In this document: in pieces, positions 1-8,354 of the stretch
Layout of the letters: every line of letters begins with the position of its first letter
Position numbering within the stretch: position 1 is the stretch's first letter
From: Neobacillus cucumis
Lineage (GTDB): Bacteria > Bacillota > Bacilli > Bacillales_B > DSM-18226
Assembly (NCBI RefSeq): GCF_023715505.1
Contig: NZ_JAMBOH010000016.1
Span: forward strand, 1 to 64,000
Reading direction: 5' to 3'
Length of the DNA: 64,000 nt
Program-made: the position numbers and the translations under genes
The notes under the pieces: model-generated
Databases searched by the model: none
Seen by the model: the letters and a program-made list of their open reading frames with translations, nothing else
Told to the model about the DNA's origin: nothing

Positions 1-49
1 CTTTGATGACTTGTAATTTAAACTCTTTGGAATGTTTTGTGCGTTTCAT
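1..49 (-). CDS. IS3-type transposase, N-terminal edge (cut by window)
   Basis: Only the first 16 codons are visible, running off the left edge. They read MKRTKHSKEFKLQVIK, which resembles the start of IS3/IS150-family OrfA (helix-turn-helix, Tnp_8-like) proteins. A strong AAGGAGG ribosome binding site lies just upstream at about 59-65, so the start is well supported. The inverted repeat end of the element is not obvious in the next 70 bases. The family assignment is inference from a very short peptide. Confidence 0.5.
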   Translation of the reverse strand, partial: MKRTKHSKEFKLQVIK

Positions 50-119
50 GATGTCAACCTCCTTGGTACATTAAGCAGTATAATAAATTTTACTCTTACT
101 GTCCAAGTTCATTTTGGGG

Positions 120-335
120 CTAATAAGTGTAGACCTTCTGTCCATTTGGCATCTGAATAACCACTTTTTCTCCTAATTTCTCTTGAGGTTCTTCGATTTT
201 TATTGAATGTTGATAATAATAGCTGAAGACAAATAAACTAGCCGTTAAGATCAAACTAACTACTATGAAAAAAAATAGACCCGTCCACGAAAATTTCTCT
301 GTTTTATGTTGATGATATAGCTCTAATCTGGTCAA
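120..335 (-). CDS. small single-pass membrane protein, unknown function
   Basis: A 71-residue protein starting at TTG, chosen because a GGGAGGAG ribosome binding site sits at about 342-350 with normal spacing. A basic, polar N-terminus of about 17 residues is followed by one strongly hydrophobic helix (about residues 18-40, rich in F, V, L, I) and a charged 30-residue tail ending in VYTY. This is an N-in/C-out or signal-anchor arrangement. I do not recognise a family. It sits alone between the transposase edge and the peptidase gene. Confidence 0.55.
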   Translation of the reverse strand: MTRLELYHQHKTEKFSWTGLFFFIVVSLILTASLFVFSYYYQHSIKIEEPQEKLGEKVVIQMPNGQKVYTY

Positions 336-535
336 CTTTTTCTCCTCCCATTTTTATAAAGCAGGTTCAATAAAAGTTTGCCCCTTTATTTCAAAATATT
401 TTGTATTTCATTCATACCCAAATTCCCTTATTTTTATCCCTAAATAGGGAATTTTCGACCCTTGTTAACCTATGCGTTATTAACTAAAAAGTTGACCATA
501 AACTCATTAAAACCACTTCTTTAAACAAGATTAGG

Positions 536-541
536 TATAAT
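536..541 (+). promoter_or_regulatory. -10 element upstream of the M42 peptidase gene
   Basis: TATAAT lies 33 bases before the start codon. No good -35 is present at 16-18 bp spacing, so only the -10 is supported. Confidence 0.35.
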
Positions 542-573
542 AAAAGAGAGCACAAACTGAAAGGGGTATTAAA

Positions 574-1623
574 ATGGTGCAAATAAATTCCGAAGAAACA
601 ATGAAGTTGATTGCTGATTTAGTTTCAATTCCGAGTCCATCCGGAAATACAAATGAGGTAGTGACTTTTGTAGAGAAATTTTTAAAAGAGTTACAGGTTG
701 ATACATATCGAAATCGAAAAGGTGGATTAATTGCCACCATCGAAGGAAAGGATAACAGCAAACATCGGATGCTGACTGCCCATGTGGATACACTTGGAGC
801 TATGGTGAAGGAAGTAAAAGCAAATGGAAGATTAAAAATTGACCTTATTGGCGGTTTCAGATATAACTCGATCGAGGGTGAATACTGCCAAATTGAAACA
901 CAGAATGGCAAGAAATATACCGGAACGATCCTCATGCACCAAACTTCTGTCCATGTTTATAAAGACGCCGGAAAGCTTGAGAGAAATCAAGATAATATCG
1001 AAATACGCATTGATGAAAAAGTACATACAGCACAAGAAGTACGGGCACTTGGAATTGAAGTGGGTGATTTCGTTTCGTTTGACCCCCGTGTAGAACTTAC
1101 CCAGAGCGGCTATATTAAATCCCGCCATTTGGATGACAAGGCAAGTGTAGGCATCCTTCTTCAATTGATCAAAAGAATCAAAAGTGAAGGAATTACGTTG
1201 CCGTATACGACTCATTTCTTAATATCTAACAATGAGGAAATTGGCTATGGCGGTAATTCCAATATTACACCTGAAACAGTTGAATATTTAGCTGTCGACA
1301 TGGGAGCAATGGGTGACGGCCAAACAACAGATGAATATACGGTTTCTATTTGCGTTAAGGATTCTAGTGGTCCCTATCACTATGAGTTACGTAAACAATT
1401 GGTTCGTCTTGCTGAAGAAAACAAAATTGGCTACAAACTCGATATTTATCCCTTCTATGGATCAGATGCTTCTGCGGCTATTCGTTCGGGCCATGATATC
1501 GTCCATGGCTTAATCGGACCCGGCATTGATTCATCCCATGCGTTTGAACGAACACATGTATCTTCGATCGAAAATACAGCGAAGCTTTTATATTATTACG
1601 TTCAATCTAATTTAGTTATTTAA
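574..1623 (+). CDS. M42 family metallopeptidase (aminopeptidase)
   Basis: A 349-residue cytosolic dinuclear-metal aminopeptidase of the M42 (FrvX/YsdC/PepA-like) family, expected to trim peptides from the N-terminus. Metal ligands and catalytic residues are visible in the family order: AHVDT (H70, D72), RHLDDK (D187), NNEEIG (E221/E222), VDMG (D242) and SSHAFER (H322). The length matches the family (about 350). ATG is preceded by AAAGGGG. It is monocistronic, with a hairpin about 20 bases downstream. The exact substrate cannot be read from sequence; members have often been mislabelled as cellulases. Confidence 0.88.
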   Translation: MVQINSEETMKLIADLVSIPSPSGNTNEVVTFVEKFLKELQVDTYRNRKGGLIATIEGKDNSKHRMLTAHVDTLGAMVKEVKANGRLKIDLIGGFRYNSIEGEYCQIETQNGKKYTGTILMHQTSVHVYKDAGKLERNQDNIEIRIDEKVHTAQEVRALGIEVGDFVSFDPRVELTQSGYIKSRHLDDKASVGILLQLIKRIKSEGITLPYTTHFLISNNEEIGYGGNSNITPETVEYLAVDMGAMGDGQTTDEYTVSICVKDSSGPYHYELRKQLVRLAEENKIGYKLDIYPFYGSDASAAIRSGHDIVHGLIGPGIDSSHAFERTHVSSIENTAKLLYYYVQSNLVI

Positions 1624-1643
1624 TGTTGAGCATCATCATAAAA

Positions 1644-1674
1644 CATCAGCCGGCAAGCATTCAACCGGCTGATG
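1644..1674 (+). terminator. hairpin after the M42 peptidase gene
   Basis: Ten-base-pair stem (CATCAGCCGG / CCGGCTGATG) with an 11-nt loop. The downstream T-run is poor, so termination efficiency is uncertain. Confidence 0.45.
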
Positions 1675-1772
1675 CTTACGACCATTACTTTCATTAAAAT
1701 CCCCTTAAAATTAAACACTTTTCCTATTTGGCATTTATAATTAAAGTAAAGTTGAATGAAGGTGTGGTATAC

Positions 1773-2357
1773 ATGAAACAAGATTCCCTTTCGCAGAGAA
1801 AAAACGGCTTATTTGCGAATTTAATTGCGAATCCAAAAGAGAGGCGAAGAACCAATTTATTTTTTATGATAATGGTTGTTCTAATTTTGGCTGAAGTATT
1901 GTTTGTTTATTTCAATCGACAACAGCTAATGACCCAAGACTACCGACATTACAAGGGAACATTTAAGCAGTTTGGTTCCATTGCACAAATAGGTTTCTAT
2001 GCTGCACTCTCTATTTATCCAGTTTTTCTTTTATTAAAAAATAAAAGGATTAAAGCAATTACATGGGGAACAATCGAGTTAAAAAAGGTATTACAATTTA
2101 TCGGTAAACTGGTTCGTATATGGCATGTTCCTATTGCATTACTGTCAACTGGTATCGTTTTTCTCCATGTTTATATGGCCCTTTTGCGTGGATTTAAGCT
2201 CGATTTTACTTATAGTTCAGGAATTGTGACGGTCCTTGTTCTACTTCCACTAATGTATATGGGTCTTATGCGCTTTAAAAGAAATGATCGCAATTGGCAT
2301 TTCAAACTTTCCATCACTTTCTTGATTTTATTTTTCATCCATGCTAACTTCTCTTAA
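1773..2357 (+). CDS. multi-pass membrane protein with four helix histidines, likely b-haem
   Basis: I start this 194-residue protein at the ATG at 1773 (preceded by GAAGGTG) rather than at the in-frame ATG at 1728, which has no ribosome binding site. About five membrane helices are visible (around 29-47, 69-88, 113-138, 151-167, 177-193). Four histidines lie in or at the edge of hydrophobic helices: H118 and H132 in one, H176 and H190 in the last, each pair 14 residues apart. That geometry is typical of bis-histidine haem sites in cytochrome b561/ferric-reductase-like folds. Function as an electron-transfer protein is inference. It lies 81 bases upstream of tatA and could be linked to exported redox proteins. 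Confidence 0.6.
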   Translation: MKQDSLSQRKNGLFANLIANPKERRRTNLFFMIMVVLILAEVLFVYFNRQQLMTQDYRHYKGTFKQFGSIAQIGFYAALSIYPVFLLLKNKRIKAITWGTIELKKVLQFIGKLVRIWHVPIALLSTGIVFLHVYMALLRGFKLDFTYSSGIVTVLVLLPLMYMGLMRFKRNDRNWHFKLSITFLILFFIHANFS

Positions 2358-2386
2358 CCATTCTTCACTAGTACTATAGGAAAAAA

Positions 2387-2403
2387 AACGTTATAATAAC
2401 GTT
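2387..2403. promoter_or_regulatory. 17-bp perfect palindrome over the tatA -10 region
   Basis: AACGTTATAATAACGTT reads the same on both strands around a central base and contains a TATAAT at 2392-2397. It lies 36 bases before the tatA start. It could be an operator overlapping the -10, or a chance feature of an AT-rich promoter. Confidence 0.4.
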
Positions 2404-2438
2404 GAATTGGTTATAACTCATCACTAGGAGATGAAGAA

Positions 2439-2654
2439 ATGTTTTCTAATATTGGTGTACCCGGATTAATCTTAATTCTAATTGTGGCTTTAGTGATCTT
2501 TGGTCCAAACAAACTTCCTGAAATCGGACGAGCATTTGGGAAATCGATACGCGAATTCAAAAAAGCAACTGAAGGAATTGCTGATGACATAAAAGAAGAA
2601 ATTAAAGAGGATATTATTGAGGCAAAGAAAGACCAAATCAATTTAAAGAAGTAA
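2439..2654 (+). CDS. tatA: Sec-independent protein translocase TatA family
   Basis: A 71-residue protein with the TatA/E layout: short N-terminus, one membrane helix (about 8-21), the signature [10 protein letters not shown] hinge at 21-30, and an amphipathic, then charged, helix. TatA forms the pore-like part of the twin-arginine translocase that exports folded, often cofactor-containing, proteins. ATG is preceded by AGGAGATGAAGAA. No tatC lies in the window, so its partner is elsewhere. A strong terminator follows 11 bases after the stop. Confidence 0.9.
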   Translation: MFSNIGVPGLILILIVALVIFGPNKLPEIGRAFGKSIREFKKATEGIADDIKEEIKEDIIEAKKDQINLKK

Positions 2655-2665
2655 GGAATAAACAT

Positions 2666-2702
2666 GAGGCATCCCCATATGTAAGGGGATGCCTCGTATT
2701 TT
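2666..2702 (+). terminator. terminator after tatA
   Basis: Stem GAGGCATCCCC / GGGGATGCCTC with an 8-nt loop, followed by a short T-rich stretch. Confidence 0.75.
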
Positions 2703-2820
2703 ACCTTCCTTTTGTCATCGTTTGGAATTGGTTGATTAATTTTTTTCTAGAATCGGGGTTGCGCAGCAAATATGCTGCTCCTATACCAATGGTTGTCATC
2801 ATCAATGTTTTTCTTTTCAT
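2701..2820 (-). CDS. 39-residue small protein, DUF3918/YrzQ-like
   Basis: A short open frame (39 codons plus stop) preceded by the strong ribosome binding site AAGGAGGATGATACAA. The peptide has a basic start, a hydrophobic glycine/alanine core (TIGIGAAYLL) and a basic amphipathic tail. This resembles small Bacillus proteins of the DUF3918 (YrzQ) type. The strong ribosome binding site and coding-like composition support a real gene; the function is unknown and the family call is tentative. It is convergent with tatA. Confidence 0.55.
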   Translation of the reverse strand: MKRKTLMMTTIGIGAAYLLRNPDSRKKLINQFQTMTKGR

Positions 2821-2965
2821 TTGTATCATCCTCCTTGGAATGGCCATCTTTAATTAATTTTTCCTTCGAACGACGATATTAGTACCTATAAAAAAGAGAA
2901 GTTAATTCCAATCTAGGAAAATGACTTTTGAACACTTTTACCTAAAGGCGCTCCTGAACGTTTTT

Positions 2966-3508
2966 TTAATTTGCCAGTTTTTCTTTCATTAGCTGATTAT
3001 GCTGTTTGGTTTGTTCTAACAGTTGATTTAAAAGAATGGCTGCTTGTTTGCTATCCTTTTTATTAACGGCTATTCTTAGCTCATGGAAGGTTCTCCAATG
3101 GCCCATTTCTTTCCCGCCATGTGATTGTTTAATAAACTCCTCTTTAGTAATCTTGCCCGATTCAAATTGCTTCTTCAGAGCTTCCATTTTCGCTATTCTT
3201 TCTTTTTTCCATTGCTCACGTTTGGCGGAATTTTCAGGGCTCATCCATTGGTTGCGAAGACTTTTCTTTTCCTTAATGACCCTCGTCCATTCGGCCTTTT
3301 TTTCAGGGGTATATTGGCTAACCCATGCAAGAAGCTTTTGCTCTCTTTCCGCCATCATGGCCTGCCAATCTTTATGGGTCATATGGTGGTGTTTTCCTTC
3401 CTTGCAATCACACGGTTTTTCCTGATGATTCGCAGGGAACGTATTAGCCAGTGCTACAGTAGGCATTACCACTATTGCTAATGTTAAAACTAATCCTTTA
3501 AACTTCAT
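2966..3508 (-). CDS. secreted His/Lys-rich helical protein, unknown function
   Basis: A 180-residue protein with a clear Sec signal peptide (KFKGLVLTLAIVVMPTVALA, cleavage near 21). The mature part begins with CDC and a HHH cluster (about residues 33-44), followed by long charged helices rich in W, K and E. The arrangement recalls Spy/CpxP-type metal- or stress-binding helical proteins, but I cannot prove homology. Metal binding through the Cys/His cluster is inference. It is transcribed divergently from ndh. Confidence 0.6.
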   Translation of the reverse strand: MKFKGLVLTLAIVVMPTVALANTFPANHQEKPCDCKEGKHHHMTHKDWQAMMAEREQKLLAWVSQYTPEKKAEWTRVIKEKKSLRNQWMSPENSAKREQWKKERIAKMEALKKQFESGKITKEEFIKQSHGGKEMGHWRTFHELRIAVNKKDSKQAAILLNQLLEQTKQHNQLMKEKLAN

Positions 3509-3663
3509 AACAACTCTCTCCTTCCAACTGTCTTAAATTTTTCTTAAAGCATGGAGTTATAATGCCCCATTTGTCAAAAAAAATTTACCAATTTGACATA
3601 TTTTCAGGTAATAAACACTTGTGCAATCAATAAGTTTAGCGTATTCTATAATCATAAATTAAA

Positions 3664-3679
3664 TGTGAATAATTTCACA
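3664..3679. promoter_or_regulatory. distal Rex/Fnr-type operator upstream of ndh
   Basis: TGTGAATAATTTCACA is a perfect dyad matching the Rex core TGTGAA-N4-TTCACA (and also Fnr TGTGA-N6-TCACA). Rex is known to repress the type II NADH dehydrogenase gene in Bacillus. Confidence 0.7.
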
Positions 3680-3721
3680 ATTTATATAAAAATGAGCTTT
3701 GCTTTATTTTTTATATTGTAA

Positions 3722-3737
3722 TGTGAATAATTTCACA
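3722..3737. promoter_or_regulatory. proximal Rex/Fnr-type operator upstream of ndh
   Basis: This is an identical 16-bp copy of the distal box, start-to-start distance 58 bp. It lies between a possible -35 (TTGTAA, 3716-3721) and an AT-rich -10 region, so binding would block polymerase. It ends 42 bases before the ndh start. Confidence 0.72.
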
Positions 3738-3779
3738 AAATATATAAATAGATAAAAATGGGTTTGGAGTGGGAAGTTA

Positions 3780-5012
3780 ATGAATAAGCCAAAAATTGTA
3801 ATCTTAGGTGCCGGATATGGCGGAATCATCACAAGTAAAAGTCTTGAGAAACTATTAAAATCAGGAGAAGCAGATGTTACCCTGATTAATAAGCATGAAT
3901 ATCACTACATTACTACTCAACTTCATAAAACAGTAGTAGGAACAGCAGCCGATCGCCAAATTGCTATGTCCATCCCTGAACTAATTAATCCCAGTAAAAC
4001 ACACTTTTTACAAGCAACCGTATCATCTGTTAACATTCATAAACAAGAAGTGGTCCTTGATGGCGGCGACACAGTTCCATATGATTATCTATTAATCGCG
4101 CTAGGATTTGAGGTTGAAACATATGGGACACCTGGTATTAAGGAAAATGCCTTCGAAATAAGAAGTTTTAGAAGTTCAAAAGCTATTTATAATCAAATTA
4201 TTAAACAATTTAACTTGTATAAACAAGATCAAGATCCTTCCCACTTAACCCTTGTCGTTGCTGGCGGCGGTTTTACTGGAGTCGAAATGCTTGGAGAGTT
4301 TGCTGATGGACTTCCGAAACTATGTAAAGAACACAATATTCCATATGAAAAGGTTAAAATTGTTGCCATTGAGGCCGCGCCATCAGTCCTACCATTTTTC
4401 CCTAAAAGATCGATTGAGTATACAACTGAGGTCTTGGAAAAAATGAACATCGAACTGATCACTGGCAGAAAGATTCTTGAATGTACACCCGAAAAGGTTG
4501 TCATTGAACCTAATTGCGATATTCCAACTCGGACCTTAATTTGGTCCTGTGGTGTAAAAGGAAATACCATTGTTCATCATTGGGGTTTGCCAATTGAAAG
4601 AGGAAAAATTGCGGTTGATTCCAATCTTCGTGTTAAAAACATGAAGAATGTCTTTAGCCTTGGAGATTGCTCCCTATTTATGAAAGATGAAAAGAATGCG
4701 TTGGCACCAACCGCCCAAGTTGCACTCCAACAAGCACCTGTATGTGCGAAAAATATTATCGCTTCTATCCGAGGTGAATCCTTAAAGGCTTTTGAGTACC
4801 ACCATAAGGGTTCAGTTGCATCCATTGGACTTAAAAGCGGTGTCGGCAAGGTTGGAAGTGTCCGCTTATCCGGGTTAATTGGAGCCTTTATGAAACTAGT
4901 TATTGAAGCTCGTTATCTCTTTAATCTTGGCGGTCCATCCTTAATCCTCAAGCAGCATTTAGGAGTTGATCATGCACCATTGAAAACCACAGCGAAAAGT
5001 AAAATAAATTAA
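3780..5012 (+). CDS. ndh: type II NADH dehydrogenase (NDH-2)
   Basis: A 410-residue membrane-associated flavoprotein that passes electrons from NADH to menaquinone without proton pumping. Two nucleotide-binding folds are visible: the FAD GAGYGG motif near residues 10-15 and the NADH AGGGFTGVE motif at 161-169. A late FAD-contacting motif (FSLGDC) lies near 295-300, and an amphipathic C-terminus is suited to membrane attachment. Length matches the Bacillus Ndh family (about 390-410). The ribosome binding site is weak (GGAGTGGGAAGTTA). Two Rex-type operators upstream point to control by the NADH/NAD+ ratio. A strong terminator follows. Confidence 0.9.
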   Translation: MNKPKIVILGAGYGGIITSKSLEKLLKSGEADVTLINKHEYHYITTQLHKTVVGTAADRQIAMSIPELINPSKTHFLQATVSSVNIHKQEVVLDGGDTVPYDYLLIALGFEVETYGTPGIKENAFEIRSFRSSKAIYNQIIKQFNLYKQDQDPSHLTLVVAGGGFTGVEMLGEFADGLPKLCKEHNIPYEKVKIVAIEAAPSVLPFFPKRSIEYTTEVLEKMNIELITGRKILECTPEKVVIEPNCDIPTRTLIWSCGVKGNTIVHHWGLPIERGKIAVDSNLRVKNMKNVFSLGDCSLFMKDEKNALAPTAQVALQQAPVCAKNIIASIRGESLKAFEYHHKGSVASIGLKSGVGKVGSVRLSGLIGAFMKLVIEARYLFNLGGPSLILKQHLGVDHAPLKTTAKSKIN

Positions 5013-5102
5013 CACTTGTTTTCTGGCGGAGGATCCCCCTCCTACCTGCCATTGGCTGATAGCTCAAAAATGAATGCCTTAAATCCCCCGATCGTAAGGC
5101 AG

Positions 5103-5145
5103 ACACCCCCATCCCTACATTTTTGGGGATGGGGGTGTTTTATTT
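5103..5145 (+). terminator. terminator after ndh
   Basis: Perfect 13-bp stem (ACACCCCCATCCC / GGGATGGGGGTGT) followed by TTTATTTT. It lies between convergent genes and could serve both strands. Confidence 0.85.
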
Positions 5146-5158
5146 TGCAGGATTACCT

Positions 5159-5527
5159 TTATTCCCATTCTAGGAATTCAAGACGATTACCAAAAGGATC
5201 AAGTACATGAATCCTACTGGCTCCTGGGAGGTTATCATCCTCTGTAAAAGCAATTTCATGCTCTTTTAGATGGTTTTTTAGTCCTTCGATATTTTCAACA
5301 ATTAATGCTGGATGAGCCTTTTTGGCTGGTGAGAATGGATCTTCAATGCCAATATGCAGTTGAAAAGTTCCAAACTCAAACCATACTCCGCCGCGTTTTT
5401 TTAACTCTTCCGGTTTTTCAACCTCTGTTAATCCAAGGATGCCTGAAAAAAATCCTCTTGCGGCATCTTCGCACCCTTTTGGACCGGCAAGCTGCACATG
5501 ATCGATCTTTTTTATTGCAAATGACAT
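5159..5527 (-). CDS. VOC (glyoxalase/bleomycin-resistance fold) protein
   Basis: A 122-residue single VOC domain. The start at 5527 was chosen because GGAGGGG sits 5 bases upstream; the longer frame to 5548 would begin inside that site. The pattern IDHVQLAG at the N-terminus, the central HIGIED and the C-terminal DPFGNRLEFLEW match the paired beta-alpha-beta-beta-beta modules with metal ligands H and E. Members include glyoxalases, dioxygenases and resistance proteins; which of these applies is not evident. Confidence 0.75.
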   Translation of the reverse strand: MSFAIKKIDHVQLAGPKGCEDAARGFFSGILGLTEVEKPEELKKRGGVWFEFGTFQLHIGIEDPFSPAKKAHPALIVENIEGLKNHLKEHEIAFTEDDNLPGASRIHVLDPFGNRLEFLEWE

Positions 5528-5639
5528 TTTGACCCCTCCATTTCTCATCTTTCATCACTATTTTATAAAATTAATAATATTCTATCAAACTTTAAGTTAC
5601 GCTGCTTTAAATTAACGGAAATTCCGCTTAAATCGCAAT

Positions 5640-5671
5640 GAAAAAAGCTATTCCGAGGATAGGAATAGCTT
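5640..5671 (-). terminator. terminator after the ABC-2 permease gene
   Basis: Stem AAGCTATTCC / GGAATAGCTT with a 7-nt loop and T-run on the minus strand, just after the permease stop. Confidence 0.8.
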
Positions 5672-5677
5672 CTAATT

Positions 5678-6658
5678 TTAATAAACATCTTTTTTTGTAA
5701 AGACCACAAAGGAAACAACTAATGCCACGGCCCACCAAATCAGTAGGACCATCAAGGAAAAGGAAAGATCCATTCCCCCAATTGGTGGAGCGGTTCCCTT
5801 CATGTAATCGGTTAACCGTAAATTCACCATAAAAAAGTATTTGGCCGATTCCCAAGAGGATACCATGTTACTTAAAATCGCTCCAGAGATCAGTGCAGCC
5901 AGCATAACCCCCATTCCGGCGGCGGTGCTCCGGATTAGTACAGATAGCATGAACGATAAGGTGCCGACGACAATAGCAACAAACCAAACTAATCCAAAAT
6001 CCATCAATAGAAACTTCCACAGGCTAAGAAGTTTTACATCTGAAGTATTTAATCCCGTGTCCGTTACATTAAACCCCGTTAAGATTGGCGCACCCCACCC
6101 CTTATAGCCAAAGACCAATCCAGAAATGAGATAGGAGAGGATACCAGTTATCGCAAGAATTAACGAAACCGCTAAACATAACGTGATATATTTACTTAAT
6201 AGCACCTTCCACCTTCTGACCGGCCTCGTCAGCAGCAGCTTAATTGAACCAAGACTGTGTTCCGAGGAAACTAAATCACTGGCAATAACCATGACCATCA
6301 AAGGGATAAATAAATCAATTGAGTTTTCTAAAAAGATGCGCATGAATGTGGGTGCACCAGGCTCTGATGGGTTGATATCATGATCCAAATAATATTGCTG
6401 CTGCTGCAATGAGATTTGCAGCTGCTTTTTCCATTCGTCTGATAATCGGCTGCTGCTTAAACGGTTGGTCGTATCGACAATCTGCTGTTGTAATATCGTA
6501 CGCCAATCACTTGTTCCTAATTTTTCGCGCTGTGTCTGAACTTGCTTATATTGTGCATATGTAAACAACACGACAAGGACACCGATTATTAATGCAATGA
6601 CAACTAACCTCTTTTTAGCGATCAGCTTCATCATTTCATTTTGGATTAATTTACTCAA
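5678..6658 (-). CDS. ABC-2 type transporter permease
   Basis: A 326-residue membrane subunit of a two-gene ABC exporter. I place the start at TTG 6658 (SKLIQNEMMKLI), because GGGGGGTG lies 6 bases upstream; it overlaps the ATPase stop by 8 bases, which implies translational coupling. The topology fits the ABC-2 (BcrB/NatB-like) family: one N-terminal helix (about 20-40), an extracytoplasmic region of about 90 residues with coiled-coil character, and five further helices. The cargo is unknown; relatives export peptides, lipids or sodium. It is probably co-transcribed with the ATPase and a GDSL hydrolase. Confidence 0.82.
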   Translation of the reverse strand: MSKLIQNEMMKLIAKKRLVVIALIIGVLVVLFTYAQYKQVQTQREKLGTSDWRTILQQQIVDTTNRLSSSRLSDEWKKQLQISLQQQQYYLDHDINPSEPGAPTFMRIFLENSIDLFIPLMVMVIASDLVSSEHSLGSIKLLLTRPVRRWKVLLSKYITLCLAVSLILAITGILSYLISGLVFGYKGWGAPILTGFNVTDTGLNTSDVKLLSLWKFLLMDFGLVWFVAIVVGTLSFMLSVLIRSTAAGMGVMLAALISGAILSNMVSSWESAKYFFMVNLRLTDYMKGTAPPIGGMDLSFSLMVLLIWWAVALVVSFVVFTKKDVY

Positions 6659-7565
6659 TCGAGTCACCCCCCGTTAGCTCGAGGAATAAATCTTCCAACA
6701 CAGGCATTTTTCGATTAATTTCCGTGACGGACACTCCTGCCGAAACAAGCTCCTTATTCCACACCGGTATTTTTTGTTCATCATATTCCGTTACAAACGT
6801 CCCATCATCACTAACTTCTATTGTAGTTAATGTACTTAATACTTGTTTCCCTTTTTCAAGCGGAAATACCCGCCAGACGGCCCGTTCACGATTCGCAAGG
6901 AGCTGCTCTACTGTATCAATTTTAATAATCGTTCCTTTTGAAATAATGGCGACCCGATCGCATAATAATTGAATTTCACTTAATAAGTGGCTCGATACAA
7001 GGACGCTTAACCCTTCCTGCTCCGCTAGAAAGCGAATAAATTGGCGCATCTCCCGAATTCCTGCTGGGTCTAACCCATTTGTCGGTTCATCGAGGATTAA
7101 TACCTTGGGCCGGCCTAAAAGGGCTTGGGCAATCCCTAAACGCTGCCTCATCCCTAACGAATAAGTTTTCACTTTATCATGTATCCGATCCGTCAATCCG
7201 ACTAGCTCAGTGACCTCTTTAATACGCTCTTCCCCTATTCCATCAAGCATACGGGCAAAGTGGAGCAGGTTGTTATAGCCAGATAAGTAAGGATATAATT
7301 CCGGATTTTCGACAATGCAGCCAAGGTTGCTCATCGCCTTTTGAAATTGATCCGCTACATTGTATCCGCAGATCTGGATGTTCCCATCCGTTGGTTTGAT
7401 AAGCCCAACCAACATTCGGATTGTTGTTGTTTTTCCCGCACCATTTGGTCCCAAGAACCCAAATACTTCCCCTTCTCGCAGATCAAATGTCAAGCCCTTA
7501 ATAATTTCTCTTTTTCCAATGACTTTTTTCAAATTTTCAACAGCTAAGGTAATTTTTTTCTCCAT
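6651..7565 (-). CDS. ABC transporter ATP-binding protein (BcrA/NatA-like)
   Basis: A 304-residue ATPase with Walker A GPNGAGKTT (near 39-47), Q-loop region, signature SLGMRQRLG (about 136-144) and Walker B VLILDEPTNGLDP. A C-terminal extension of about 80 residues is typical of BcrA/CcmA-type exporter ATPases. It drives the adjacent ABC-2 permease. The ATG has AAGGAG 8 bases upstream, and the gap to the GDSL gene is only 12 bases, so the three genes form one operon. Confidence 0.9.
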   Translation of the reverse strand: MEKKITLAVENLKKVIGKREIIKGLTFDLREGEVFGFLGPNGAGKTTTIRMLVGLIKPTDGNIQICGYNVADQFQKAMSNLGCIVENPELYPYLSGYNNLLHFARMLDGIGEERIKEVTELVGLTDRIHDKVKTYSLGMRQRLGIAQALLGRPKVLILDEPTNGLDPAGIREMRQFIRFLAEQEGLSVLVSSHLLSEIQLLCDRVAIISKGTIIKIDTVEQLLANRERAVWRVFPLEKGKQVLSTLTTIEVSDDGTFVTEYDEQKIPVWNKELVSAGVSVTEINRKMPVLEDLFLELTGGDSIE

Positions 7566-7577
7566 TCATTCTTCTCC

Positions 7578-8354
7578 TTACCAGGTAAGCAGTGAGGCTA
7601 CACGTTCTGCAATTAAACGATACCCTTTTGAGTTCGGATGAAACTTGTCTGAATATAAATAATCATTCACTTTTAATTCAAACAGATCAAATGTTGGTAC
7701 AAATACAACTTTCGAGAAGGCTGCACTTACCTCGGCACTGTCATAATTCCAATGACGAACTACTTTTGACATTTCTTTCCCCTGATCTAATTCTATAAAA
7801 GGATTGTATAATCCAATGAAAAAAACATTGGCTGTTTTGTTGTTCTTGCGAATCTGCTCAAGAATAAACTTTAGGTTATCCAGATATTTTTTTTCAATGG
7901 CAGCTATATTTTTTGATGAATAATCGGTTAAGCCTTGACCTCCCCGGAACAAATCATTTCCGCCAATGGTAACTAACACCATGTCCGCCTTTTGAATTTG
8001 ACGAGCCACTTCTGTTTGTTGAATTTGTTTCCGAAGCTGGTCTGATGTTTGCCCATTTATGCCTAAATTGGTGAGCTGGACCGGCTTTTTTGTTTTTTCT
8101 TTGATTTCATCGGTCAGATCTCCGACATACCCTTTTCCAGTCTCATCCCCTGTTCCCCTCGTTAACGAGTCACCTAAAGCGACTATCGTGAGACCCTTTT
8201 TGTTTTCCACTTTTTTGCTACCGGTATTTGTAACAGGAACCTTGTCCGGCTGGTCTGCATAATATTGCCCTACTGCCCAGCCAAGTCCAGTCACCCAAAG
8301 GAGAAAAAACAATACCCCAATGGCCGTGATGGAACGGATGGTATTCTTACCCAT
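7578..8354 (-). CDS. SGNH/GDSL-family lipase/acylhydrolase, membrane-anchored
   Basis: A 258-residue hydrolase with one N-terminal membrane helix (about 7-29) and an extracytoplasmic SGNH domain. Block I is ALGDSLTRG (catalytic Ser), block III is TIGGNDLF, and block V is DKFHPNSKGY (catalytic Asp/His). I start at ATG 8354 because AAAGGG has good spacing to it; the upstream TTG at 8360 is also possible. It leads the ABC exporter operon, so it may act on the exported lipid or peptide, but that is inference. Confidence 0.85.
   Translation of the reverse strand: MGKNTIRSITAIGVLFFLLWVTGLGWAVGQYYADQPDKVPVTNTGSKKVENKKGLTIVALGDSLTRGTGDETGKGYVGDLTDEIKEKTKKPVQLTNLGINGQTSDQLRKQIQQTEVARQIQKADMVLVTIGGNDLFRGGQGLTDYSSKNIAAIEKKYLDNLKFILEQIRKNNKTANVFFIGLYNPFIELDQGKEMSKVVRHWNYDSAEVSAAFSKVVFVPTFDLFELKVNDYLYSDKFHPNSKGYRLIAERVASLLTW

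Noticed and set aside
53..120. IS terminal inverted repeat at the left edge
   Set aside because: Only the edge of the element is visible, so no second end is available for comparison.
5016..5210. 64-residue frame after ndh
   Set aside because: It runs through the ndh terminator hairpin and into the convergent VOC gene; no ribosome binding site.
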